DNA from: Anaerolineales bacterium
Lineage (GTDB): Bacteria > Chloroflexota > Anaerolineae > Anaerolineales > Villigracilaceae
DNA: 64,000 bases
Assembly: GCA_016927315.1 (NCBI GenBank)
Contig: JAFGMV010000036.1
Location: 1-64,000, forward strand
Direction of reading: 5' to 3'
Below, piece by piece: positions 42,083 to 50,145 of the stretch (position 1 is its first letter; each line of letters begins with the position of its first letter). Under the pieces are notes generated by a model. That model was not told the origin of the DNA. It did not search any database and saw only the letters and a program-made list of their open reading frames with translations. The translations under genes and the position numbers were made by a program.

Positions 42083-43687
42083 TTACGGATTAAGAACCCA
42101 TTCTCCGGAAATCATTACTGCCGAAGCTCGTATTTTGTGTAACGAAGATGGATCACAAGAAAATGGATCTGTGTCAAGGACAATCAAATCTGCCAGGTAA
42201 CCAGGCTTAATACAACCCAAACTACCTTCCATACCTGCCGCATATGCTGCCCCAGCAGTGAAACCGTGAATGGCTTCTTCAACTGACAGGCATTGTTCCG
42301 AATACCACCTGACTGAACAATCATCTTTATCCTGGCGATTTACCGCGGCATAAATCCCCAGGAAGGGATCAGGCAATTCTACCGGTGCATCTGACCCAAA
42401 TGCCAAACTGGCTCCATGCTCCAATTGAGAACGCCACGCATATGATAACGAAGCACGTTTGCCCCAAAATTCATCAGCCATCGCCATATCCGAGATCACA
42501 TGCGTGGGCTGCATTGAAGCAATAACATCCAGCACACCCAAACGTCCCACATCATCCAGATGGATAAGTTGAACGTGTTCAATACGATGTCGCAAAGCAG
42601 GCAAACCTTTCTGTTTTTCAAAAGAGCGCAGCTTTTCGATGGCGTCTAATGCTTCCCGGTTAGCCCGGTCACCAATCGCATGTACAGCCAGACTCAGACC
42701 AGATTCAGCCGCCTGGCAGCCGATATCGAATAATTCTGAAGCATTAATATTTAGAATACCATAATTCCCCGATTCGTGCTCATAACTATCAATCATAGCT
42801 GCTGTACATGGTCCCAGGGCCCCATCCATAAATACCTTGACGGGACCAATTCTCAAATAATCATCTCCAAACCCCGTATGCAGCCCCAAAGCGGCAGCAT
42901 GAGACAAATTTTCAAGAGGTACACTTTTTACAACTCGTAATCCCAGCTCTTTTCTGGAATGTAGATACTGCAATGCCCTGAAACACATCTGATGGTCAAA
43001 ATCATGTACGCCTGTCAGACCTAAAGGCCATAATGTCTTTTGTGCTTCTTTAATAGCCTCGGCTGCTTCAAGTTCACCTGGTTGAGGAATTACCCGCTCC
43101 ACAAGCTGCATGGCACTTTCAAATAAAATTCCGGTCAAACGACCATCCCGGTCACGCTGTAAACGGCCCTTGGGTGGATCGGGAGTTTCGCTGGTTATCC
43201 CGGCCAGATCCAAGGCAGCTGAGTTAGCCCAGCCAGCGTGCAATGATTTAGCAGTCAGATAAACAGGGCGCCCTGATGAAATCGCATCCAGATCAGCCGC
43301 ATTTCCATAGCCTGGTACACATCGATCTTCTGAAGAAGGGCTATCCTTCCAGATATTCTGGTTCCATCCATGGCCCAGGATCCAGTTCCCTGATTGTGTA
43401 ATCCCAACCCGTTCCCGAATTCGTTCCAGGCAAAGTGCATACGAGTTGATCTCACAATTTACTTTCCTCAATCCAAGTGCATAGGTCTGTAAATGGAAAT
43501 GGGAATCAATCAGGCCAGGAAGCAGCACCTGGCCCGCCATATTCAGCTTTTTTACTTCTCTGTCAACCTGATTTACAAGTTCATCATCCCCAACAAATGT
43601 CACCCTCCCACCCTCAACTACCAATGCCGAAGCGAATGGCCTCGAGGGATCCAGTGTATAGACACGGGCATTATAGAGCAACATCAT
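42083..43687 (-). CDS. amidohydrolase of the YtcJ-like family
   Basis: A 534-residue metal-dependent hydrolase. The metal-binding DSHFHL (about 63-68), AIGDRANREALD and RIEHVQLI, and the late GSDAPVELPDPFLGI are typical of the amidohydrolase YtcJ group. The substrate is unknown. It lies six bases downstream of parB and upstream of the kinase, but no functional link to either is evident. Confidence 0.9.
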   Translation of the reverse strand: MMLLYNARVYTLDPSRPFASALVVEGGRVTFVGDDELVNQVDREVKKLNMAGQVLLPGLIDSHFHLQTYALGLRKVNCEINSYALCLERIRERVGITQSGNWILGHGWNQNIWKDSPSSEDRCVPGYGNAADLDAISSGRPVYLTAKSLHAGWANSAALDLAGITSETPDPPKGRLQRDRDGRLTGILFESAMQLVERVIPQPGELEAAEAIKEAQKTLWPLGLTGVHDFDHQMCFRALQYLHSRKELGLRVVKSVPLENLSHAAALGLHTGFGDDYLRIGPVKVFMDGALGPCTAAMIDSYEHESGNYGILNINASELFDIGCQAAESGLSLAVHAIGDRANREALDAIEKLRSFEKQKGLPALRHRIEHVQLIHLDDVGRLGVLDVIASMQPTHVISDMAMADEFWGKRASLSYAWRSQLEHGASLAFGSDAPVELPDPFLGIYAAVNRQDKDDCSVRWYSEQCLSVEEAIHGFTAGAAYAAGMEGSLGCIKPGYLADLIVLDTDPFSCDPSSLHKIRASAVMISGEWVLNP

Positions 43688-43692
43688 GGCAA

Positions 43693-44559
43693 TTACTCGT
43701 TCAGTAAGCGCTCCAGTAAGGCATCCAACTCTTCATCTGAGTAATAATGGATTGTCATACTCCCGCCCTTGCTCCCATGACGCAGTGATACCTTCGTACC
43801 CAGGCTCTCCCTCAAACGCCGCTCTATATCAGATACATCAGGAGATGTACTTACTTTTCTCTTTGCCGCAAGTTTCTCTCCACCCAGTTTGCGGACAAGC
43901 GCCTCCGTTTGCCTGACACTTAATTCAAGGTTGATAATGGTTTGTAAAGCAGCATCCTGGGCATCAGGAGAAGCTAAACCGAGAAGGGCACGAGCATGTC
44001 CTTCACTGATCTGCCCATCGACCAAAGCCTGCCTGGATTGCGGGGCTTTCAAGTTCAGCAACCGCAGGGTATTTGTAATCGCACTGCGGCTTTTACCAAC
44101 TCGTTTGGCGATCTCATCATGAGAAAGGTTAAAATCCTCAACCAACTGCTGGTAAGCATCAGCTTCTTCCAACGGGTTTAAATCATCTCGCTGGACATTT
44201 TCAATCAATGCCAGTTCAAGCATCTCCCGATCACTGGCCTGACGAATTACCACTGGAACTGTTTCCAATCCAGCCTTTCGACTTGCCTCCAGACGACGTT
44301 CACCTGCGATTAACGTATATGTTCCATCTTTATTAGGAGAAACAATCAAAGGCTGGATAACACCGTGTTCCCGGATTGATTCGGTTAATTCTTTCAGCTT
44401 TTGCGAATCAAAATGTACTCGCGGCTGGCGTGGATTCCTGGACACAGCAACCAGGGAAACCTGTGTGGCGTTCCCGGTTCCAGCAGTTGACTTCTGCTGG
44501 TCACTTCCACCAGGGATAAGAGCGTCCAGGCCTTTACCAAGACCAGTTCGTTGCGCCAT
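43693..44559 (-). CDS. parB: chromosome-partitioning protein ParB
   Basis: A 288-residue ParB/Spo0J. NPRQPRVHFD opens the CTP-binding domain, GERRLEAS is the clamp motif, and DDLNPLEEADAYQQLVEDFNLSHDEIAKRVGKSRSAITN contains the HTH that recognises parS. The C-terminal dimerisation segment is present. It lies 12 bases downstream of parA. No convincing parS site (16-base palindrome) was seen by eye in the window. Confidence 0.96.
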   Translation of the reverse strand: MAQRTGLGKGLDALIPGGSDQQKSTAGTGNATQVSLVAVSRNPRQPRVHFDSQKLKELTESIREHGVIQPLIVSPNKDGTYTLIAGERRLEASRKAGLETVPVVIRQASDREMLELALIENVQRDDLNPLEEADAYQQLVEDFNLSHDEIAKRVGKSRSAITNTLRLLNLKAPQSRQALVDGQISEGHARALLGLASPDAQDAALQTIINLELSVRQTEALVRKLGGEKLAAKRKVSTSPDVSDIERRLRESLGTKVSLRHGSKGGSMTIHYYSDEELDALLERLLNE

Positions 44560-44571
44560 GACCTTTCTCCT

Positions 44572-45354
44572 TTATACCGGGACCTTTACTCCATCACCAG
44601 CCAATACTTCCTGAGCAAGTTTTGAATATGCATCTGCTCCTACCGAAGTCGGTGAATAGACAGATATCGGTAGCCCATAGGATGGCGCCTCTGCCAGACG
44701 AATGCTGCGCGGTATGATTGTTTTGAATACTTGCTCCGGAAAATGCCGGTTGACTTCCTCAACCACATCAGATGACAGATTGGTGCGACCATCGTACATC
44801 GTCAGTACAACACCGCGCACGCTCATTTCCGGAAAGAGGGCGGCACGCACCCGTCCCAATGTTTCCGTCAACTGTCCTAGTCCTTCCAAGGCCAGATATT
44901 CACACTGAACCGGAATGACAACGCCGTCCTTTGCCCCCACCAGTCCATTGATGGTCAATAAACTGAGAGAAGGAGGACAGTCAATCAAAATATAATCATA
45001 GCGATCCTGAACGGTTCTAAGCGCCTTCTTGAGACGTGTTTCACGAGCCAATTCATTGACCAGTTCTACTTCGGCGCCAGCCAGAGCTGGTGCTGAAGGC
45101 AATATTGACAGTTTCAATCGTTCGTTAACCAAAATATTTTCAGAAAGCGATGCTGATTCCAACAACGCTTCATAGGTTCCACCCTTGACTGAATACTTAT
45201 CAACGCCAAGACAAGATGTTGCATTTGCCTGAGGATCGATATCGACAATCAAGACACGCTGGCCATAATCAGCCAGGTAAGCGCCAAGATTGATAGCCGT
45301 TGTGGTTTTACCTACACCACCTTTTTGGTTAACCAGGGTATAAATACGAGCCAT
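44572..45354 (-). CDS. parA: chromosome-partitioning ATPase ParA/Soj
   Basis: A 260-residue ParA. The deviant Walker A KGGVGKTTTAINLG, the SILPSAPALAGAE segment and DYILIDCPPSL are diagnostic. With ParB it segregates the chromosome origin. GGAGG lies 11 bases before the ATG. It follows a PfkB-like kinase by three bases and is the second of four to five co-directional genes. Confidence 0.96.
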   Translation of the reverse strand: MARIYTLVNQKGGVGKTTTAINLGAYLADYGQRVLIVDIDPQANATSCLGVDKYSVKGGTYEALLESASLSENILVNERLKLSILPSAPALAGAEVELVNELARETRLKKALRTVQDRYDYILIDCPPSLSLLTINGLVGAKDGVVIPVQCEYLALEGLGQLTETLGRVRAALFPEMSVRGVVLTMYDGRTNLSSDVVEEVNRHFPEQVFKTIIPRSIRLAEAPSYGLPISVYSPTSVGADAYSKLAQEVLAGDGVKVPV

Positions 45355-45357
45355 AAA

Positions 45358-46206
45358 CTATAAAACCTCCATCATACAGGTCTGGATTTCATCTCCGGTG
45401 GGGACACCGTCCAACCCTGAGCGCTGCACTGAATTTGAGGCCACCTGTGTGGCAAAACGCGCCGCCTCCCATGGATCACGGGTGGCGAATAAACGAACAA
45501 AAAAAGCAGCCGCAAAAATGTCGCCTGCCCCGGTTGGATCGATTTCTTCAACCTGATGCGCACAAAAACGCCGTAAGTCACCATTCCAGTAGAGTCGTGC
45601 TCCTGCCGGCCCTTCTGTTACAACTAATATACGGCTGGACAATGCCAACTCTTCAATTGTATCTTCATCTTTATCTACATCATCAATACTGATTACCACA
45701 GCACCAACTCCGGGTAACACTTGAACAGACTGCGTCCAATCACAATGGCTGATAGTACCGGTCGTATCCCATTGTCGATACCATCCCTGGGGAGTCAGAC
45801 CGATCAACGAAGATTTGAAACCGTCCAAAGGGATTCTATCGATTTCCTGGGCAATTGGACCAATGTGAAGGATTGGAGCCGTTCTCCACACTTGTGGGAC
45901 CAATTCATAAGTAAGTTTTTCTGCCTGGTGGTGTAGAACCTGCTTTCGAGATAGTCCGGCAGTTATATTCTCAAATGTTGTTGTTCCCTCAGAGGCCAGA
46001 GAAATCACAGGGATATTACCAAGTGGATCCAACGAAATATCTGATCCAAATGACGTTACAATACCGGCCCTCAACCCCATCGCCTGTGCGGTCAGAGCAG
46101 CATACGCCACTGTCCCCCCCAGACGATATCCATCCGGAATCAGATCTTTTGCAACGTGTCCAATCACCAAATAATCCACTGGTTCGAGGGTTGCCAAATT
46201 CAACAT
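45358..46206 (-). CDS. PfkB-family carbohydrate kinase
   Basis: A 282-residue ribokinase-fold kinase. DYLVIGHVAKD and GGTVAYAA begin the fold; DPTGAGDIFAAAFF carries the catalytic base Asp and anion hole. The sugar or nucleoside substrate is unknown. The start is preceded by TATAAT at a distance of six bases, which implies a leaderless mRNA beginning at this gene, and parA and parB follow in the same direction. Confidence 0.9.
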   Translation of the reverse strand: MLNLATLEPVDYLVIGHVAKDLIPDGYRLGGTVAYAALTAQAMGLRAGIVTSFGSDISLDPLGNIPVISLASEGTTTFENITAGLSRKQVLHHQAEKLTYELVPQVWRTAPILHIGPIAQEIDRIPLDGFKSSLIGLTPQGWYRQWDTTGTISHCDWTQSVQVLPGVGAVVISIDDVDKDEDTIEELALSSRILVVTEGPAGARLYWNGDLRRFCAHQVEEIDPTGAGDIFAAAFFVRLFATRDPWEAARFATQVASNSVQRSGLDGVPTGDEIQTCMMEVL

Positions 46207-46212
46207 ACCATC

Positions 46213-46218
46213 ATTATA
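46213..46218 (-). promoter_or_regulatory. -10 box of the pfkB-parA-parB transcript
   Basis: A perfect TATAAT on the minus strand followed by six bases and the ATG at 46206. No -35 hexamer of quality was found. Confidence 0.6.
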
Positions 46219-46248
46219 CCTGAGTTAAAAATCCGGTACCCTTCATTA

Positions 46249-46285
46249 AAATGGTAGGACAAGATCGACTCTTGTCCTACCATTT
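46249..46285 (-). terminator. terminator of the rpmH-jag operon
   Basis: A 16-bp perfect stem, arms 46249-46264 and 46270-46285 with a five-base loop, lies just after the jag stop on the minus strand. A TTTT tract follows. Confidence 0.9.
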
Positions 46286-46323
46286 CCTGTCAGCATTCCC
46301 TTGCGCCTTACAGCACAGTGATG

Positions 46324-47094
46324 TCAGTCCTCTCTCGGGAGGATGGCAACTTTCCGATGAGGCTCTTCGCCAGAACTCTCAGTCCTTACACCAGGATGGT
46401 CCCGGAGTTCGAGGTGAATAAAGCGTCTTTCATTTGGCGGCATCGGTTCAAGGACATGACGGCGTCCTGTTTTTATGGTTTGCTCTGCCATCCTTTTCGC
46501 CATCCGGCGGAGCTGTCGCTCCCGCCTTGAACGATATCCCTCAACATCAACGTGTAACTGAACCCATTGTTCAAGTTTTTTACTGACAATCAGACTGGCA
46601 ATATATTGAAAAGCATTCAGGGTTTCAGAACGGCGTCCAATCAATACACCGAGATCGTCACCTCGAATTTCCACATCTACCGGAATACGACCTTCCCGGT
46701 CTGTATTCCCAAAATGAGCAGATACCTGGGCTTTCAAATTCATTAAAGCCAGTAATTTGGAGACAGCACCTTCGGAAAGATCAATAAGCTGATCCTTTTC
46801 TTCTGAAGATGTGTCTGCTCCAGCGATCTTCTCTGGTTCCGCACCAATCGGGACAGGCTCGGTTACAGTCTCCGGAGTATCTTGTGGTTCTTCCAGGGCA
46901 GGTTTCTTGTCTGGGCCATTGACTGTCAGGCGAACACGCACCTGCCGCCCTCCTAATCCAAAGAGACCCTTGCCTCCTGTATCCAGGACTTCAACAGAAA
47001 CCGCATCTGCCGTCAAACCCAGTTGAGACAACCCTTTCGCCAGGGCTTCTTCAACTGTTGGTGCAATTACTTCTAAAGTCGTGCGTTCATCCAT
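46324..47094 (-). CDS. jag: RNA-binding protein Jag/KhpB (KH and R3H)
   Basis: A 256-residue protein with the Jag N-terminal domain (1-55), a charged linker (about 60-100), a KH domain with LGVLIGRRSETLNAFQY and an R3H domain ending in RRHVLEPMPPNERRFIHLELRDHPGVRTESSGEEPHRKV. Jag/KhpB binds RNA and influences cell elongation. It follows yidC, its standard neighbour, by 22 bases. Confidence 0.95.
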   Translation of the reverse strand: MDERTTLEVIAPTVEEALAKGLSQLGLTADAVSVEVLDTGGKGLFGLGGRQVRVRLTVNGPDKKPALEEPQDTPETVTEPVPIGAEPEKIAGADTSSEEKDQLIDLSEGAVSKLLALMNLKAQVSAHFGNTDREGRIPVDVEIRGDDLGVLIGRRSETLNAFQYIASLIVSKKLEQWVQLHVDVEGYRSRRERQLRRMAKRMAEQTIKTGRRHVLEPMPPNERRFIHLELRDHPGVRTESSGEEPHRKVAILPRED

Positions 47095-47116
47095 CCGAAA
47101 CCTCCCTGCTCCATAA

Positions 47117-47926
47117 TTATTGTGTCTTATTCGCCCCGGGGATTATGTTGCGCCAGTTTGCCCGTCCTTGGATTGCATACTGGAAAATCCCCAGGAGATT
47201 GCTGGTAATGAAATAGACCGATAAGCCCGATGGAAAGGTCAGGGCAAAATATCCTAACAACAAAGGCATATAAATGCTCATCATACTGCTCATCATTGCA
47301 CTTTGATCCTGACCAGAACCAGATGTTTTTGTCGAGGGAGCCGGCATGGTCAACTTGGATTGAATATAGGTTGTTGCGGCAACGATAAGGGCCAGAGTTG
47401 GGAATCCGTTAGGGAGGAAATCAATGGCAAACCCGGCCGGGAAAGGAATTCCCTCAGGTCTTGCCAGATCCATCCACAAGAATTGGCTGTTGACCGGAAT
47501 GATTGCCGCGACATCTGTCATCACCTTCCCCAACCAGGGTGTCCGCGCCAACTGCAGCAGCTGAAGTGGTGTGGTCGCCAGGGCACGGATAACGCTCTGA
47601 TAAAGAGCAATGATAATTGGAAACTGGACCAACGTCGGCAGGCAAGAACCAAAGGGGTTGATCCCCCGTTCCTTGTAGATGCGCATCTGTTCCTGGGCCA
47701 ACTTTTCCTTATCTTTTTCATACTTCTTCTGGATCTTCAGCCATTCAGGGTCGTTTTGTAATTCCTGCATCGCCTGGGCGCCCTTTAACTGCTGGGCTGT
47801 CAAAGGCCAGGTAACCACACGAATCAGGATTGTAAAAAGTATGATCGCAATCCCGAAATTATGTCCGACGACACTGTAGATCCATAGTAATGCCGTCGTA
47901 AAAAAGGCAATAAATTGTTCCCACAT
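47117..47926 (-). CDS. yidC: membrane protein insertase YidC/OxaA
   Basis: A 269-residue short-type YidC insertase with about five membrane helices, FTILIRVVTWPLTAQQLKGAQAMQELQ, GINPFGSCLPTLVQFPIIIALYQ and a C-terminal basic tail. It lacks the large periplasmic domain of Gram-negative YidC, as in Gram-positive and monoderm lineages. The second ATG (47926) with AGG seven bases upstream fits better than 47932. It inserts or folds inner-membrane proteins. Between yidD and yidC lies an extra beta-propeller lipoprotein. Confidence 0.95.
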   Translation of the reverse strand: MWEQFIAFFTTALLWIYSVVGHNFGIAIILFTILIRVVTWPLTAQQLKGAQAMQELQNDPEWLKIQKKYEKDKEKLAQEQMRIYKERGINPFGSCLPTLVQFPIIIALYQSVIRALATTPLQLLQLARTPWLGKVMTDVAAIIPVNSQFLWMDLARPEGIPFPAGFAIDFLPNGFPTLALIVAATTYIQSKLTMPAPSTKTSGSGQDQSAMMSSMMSIYMPLLLGYFALTFPSGLSVYFITSNLLGIFQYAIQGRANWRNIIPGANKTQ

Positions 47927-47934
47927 AAGCATAC

Positions 47935-49017
47935 CTACTTTTCTTTAGCGGGGGTAAACACCCACTCTTGTTTGCCTTCCAGGTCATAAGCAAACAGCAA
48001 GGTTTCAGATTCAGAGGGAGCCACCAAAAGAAGCTCTCCGGCGAGTACAGGGGCTGAGTATATCTTGCCATCAACGATCTGTGAACGATATTTCCCTTTA
48101 GAATCGATAAAATACAGATTGCCCGATTCTGTGGTGACAACTACATTATCAGATAAAACCAGCGGGCTGCCAACAATTGCATCATCCGGTTTTATCGCTG
48201 GATAACTCAATTCACCACCGGAAATATCAAAGGCATAAAAATTACCTTCGAGATCACCAAAATAAAGCATTTCTTCATCCAATACCGGGGCGCCCCAAAC
48301 CCAACCCCTGGTTTCAAGCAGATCAGATACCGTTTTCTCTACTGTATCTATCACTTCAACCCTGGATGCGAATGAACCAACATAAAGTTTATTGTCAGAA
48401 GCAACAACTGGTGCGCCCATCACTGCACCGTTCAACTCAACGATCCAGGCAACAGCGTGAGTTTCAGGATTTACCGCATAAAGTCTGTGATCCAGAGATG
48501 GGACATAAAGCAGTTCACCATCTGTAGCCGGTGTCGTCCATAGCTGGCCTCCCAGTTTCACCGACCACAATAAATTTCCCTTCATATCCAGCGCATACAG
48601 ATGGCCATCACCATTCGGAGCATAGATGATTTCATTCCATACCAATGGGCTCGCCACCCAACGATCAGCTGCCGCATCGAAAACCCAATTCTCACTGGGA
48701 GGATTCCCGGATTGGGGATTGAGGCTGATCAAGCTATGATTATTGCCACCGCTGCCGATAATCAACTGCCCATCCGGGGTTTTTAGTGGCGGGGCAAAAA
48801 ACACCTTTTTGGCGTCGCCCTTTACAGGATATTTCCATACCTGTAACCCATTGGCCAAGTCAATAGCATACACAAATTGGCCGCCTGCCAGGAAAGCGGT
48901 TTCAGCATCCACCGACAGGCCAGACCAGCTTGAAGCCGACATCACCCCGCTACAGCCGCTCAAAAGCATTGCCAACAAAAGGAACAAAGAGAATAATAGT
49001 ATTGGTTTATTTTTCAT
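47935..49017 (-). CDS. PQQ-like beta-propeller lipoprotein (BamB-like)
   Basis: A 360-residue lipoprotein. ATG 49017 starts a signal peptide with a lipobox-type LLSGC; it overlaps the end of yidD. Seven to eight blades of the form GxxYAxDxxxGxxxW ([56 protein letters not shown]) make a PQQ/BamB-like propeller. BamB is a scaffold of outer-membrane assembly, but without cofactor sites. It sits inside the rpmH-yidC operon, so it probably works at the membrane with YidC. Confidence 0.86.
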   Translation of the reverse strand: MKNKPILLFSLFLLLAMLLSGCSGVMSASSWSGLSVDAETAFLAGGQFVYAIDLANGLQVWKYPVKGDAKKVFFAPPLKTPDGQLIIGSGGNNHSLISLNPQSGNPPSENWVFDAAADRWVASPLVWNEIIYAPNGDGHLYALDMKGNLLWSVKLGGQLWTTPATDGELLYVPSLDHRLYAVNPETHAVAWIVELNGAVMGAPVVASDNKLYVGSFASRVEVIDTVEKTVSDLLETRGWVWGAPVLDEEMLYFGDLEGNFYAFDISGGELSYPAIKPDDAIVGSPLVLSDNVVVTTESGNLYFIDSKGKYRSQIVDGKIYSAPVLAGELLLVAPSESETLLFAYDLEGKQEWVFTPAKEK

Positions 49018-49339
49018 TGGGACTTTTCGTCTCCTCAGGAACAGGATCATACCCGCCTGGATTGAAGGGATTACAGCGTAATATCCGCCAAACAGCCATT
49101 GGGAAGCCTTTCAAAATGCCATACTTGTAGATTGCTTGATACCCATAATGTGAACAGGATGGATAAAAACGACAGGTCCCTTCCGGTAATCCACGCGAAA
49201 CTGTCTTTTGATAAACTCGAATGAGCGCCAAGAATACCAGTCGCGGCCAATATCGCAGTTCACGAGAGTGCTCCCGCAAACGAGGCTCATTCGAGTAATC
49301 AGACGGCAGGTAAAATTCACGGTCCATGGAACGGGGCAA
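49007..49339 (-). CDS. yidD: membrane protein insertion efficiency factor YidD
   Basis: A 110-residue Yid[42 protein letters not shown] with the paired Cys and [12 protein letters not shown] are diagnostic. The N-terminus is about 30 residues longer than usual; start 49339 or the internal ATG at 49327 overlaps the rnpA end either way. It aids YidC-dependent insertion. Confidence 0.93.
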   Translation of the reverse strand: MPRSMDREFYLPSDYSNEPRLREHSRELRYWPRLVFLALIRVYQKTVSRGLPEGTCRFYPSCSHYGYQAIYKYGILKGFPMAVWRILRCNPFNPGGYDPVPEETKSPNEK

Positions 49340-49667
49340 TCAGTTGAGCTCTTTCGAGGAGTTCAGTGAGTGCGGCACTGATTTCAGGCGTCTTTTTTTC
49401 CAGCAAGGATTGTCGAGCAATGAGGACCAGATTCCACCCGGGTTTAACAACCGGCAGCAGCGGCGCCATGGCAGCACGCATCAAACGTTTCGCTCGATTC
49501 CTTCGTACTGCGTTTCCAACCGAACGTCCGGCTGCGATCCCAACACGTACTCCTGGTAACCCACTGGACTGAGTCATCAACACAATAAACGGGTGGGCAT
49601 ATGACTTTCCATAACACCGCACCCGCTTGAAATCACTTGACCGGGTCAGGCGAAATCTGCGCTGCAC
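49317..49667 (-). CDS. rnpA: ribonuclease P protein component
   Basis: A 116-residue RnpA that assists the RNase P RNA in tRNA maturation. Family signature: [13 protein letters not shown] and [21 protein letters not shown] start has GAGG close upstream. It overlaps yidD by 23 bases, and rpmH precedes it as in most bacteria. Confidence 0.95.
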   Translation of the reverse strand: MQRRFRLTRSSDFKRVRCYGKSYAHPFIVLMTQSSGLPGVRVGIAAGRSVGNAVRRNRAKRLMRAAMAPLLPVVKPGWNLVLIARQSLLEKKTPEISAALTELLERAQLIAPFHGP

Positions 49668-49740
49668 CCGTACCTCAGATACGCTCCATGCTCATCAAAA
49701 CTTTCCCAAAGCAACCTGCCCGGCTCTGAGAAAGCAAAGA

Positions 49741-49911
49741 TTACCAGCGGAATCGTTTCACATGCTGATTGGCTTTCGCTGTCAGGCGAATTCGACCTTT
49801 CAGCCGGCGGCGCTTCAGCACTCTTCGCCCATCAGCTGTCGCCATGCGGGCCCGGAATCCATGCACACGCACACGGCGACGGACTTTAGGTTGATACGTT
49901 CTCTTAGGCAT
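49741..49911 (-). CDS. rpmH: 50S ribosomal protein L34
   Basis: A 56-residue, highly basic protein translated directly from the sequence. It begins [19 protein letters not shown] and contains the L34 signature [18 protein letters not shown]. The usual L34 length is 44-50; this one has a slightly longer C-terminus ending in HVKRFRW. GAGGAAG precedes the ATG. It is the first gene of the operon rpmH-rnpA-yidD-propeller-yidC-jag. Confidence 0.97.
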   Translation of the reverse strand: MPKRTYQPKVRRRVRVHGFRARMATADGRRVLKRRRLKGRIRLTAKANQHVKRFRW

Positions 49912-50145
49912 TGATTATCTTCCTCACAAACAAATGATGATTACAACCTCTTCCTGCTCTAATTCCCGAATGAAATTATCCAGAAAGCAAGAAAAAGGGG
50001 TACGCTTTGCACAAGGTTAGTCCCAACCAGGGATTAACCATCTGCATGCAAACTGGCTGGAAATTATACCGTAACGTATAACTTTGGTCAAACTGGATTT
50101 CGCACCCTTACTGCCTTCGATTGACCAGCCTGGTGCTTTTTCCTG
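49912..50145. other. upstream region of rpmH
   Basis: About 230 bases with the rpmH promoter at 50063-50091 and a predicted 5' leader near 145 bases. In many bacteria dnaA and the origin lie here; no dnaA gene and only one TTATCCA-type string are seen, so a functional origin is not supported. Confidence 0.6.
50063..50091 (-). promoter_or_regulatory. strong sigma-70-type promoter of the rpmH operon
   Basis: Minus strand TTGACC (50086-50091), a 17-base spacer and TATAAT (50063-50068). One of the best promoters in the window. Confidence 0.85.

Noticed and set aside
45037-45052. parS-like site inside parA
   Set aside because: TGTTTCACG matches the first nine positions, but only 11 of 16 positions of the consensus fit overall, so it is probably chance.
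49912-50145. chromosome origin upstream of rpmH
   Set aside because: Only one TTATCCA-type string and no dnaA; not enough for a box cluster.
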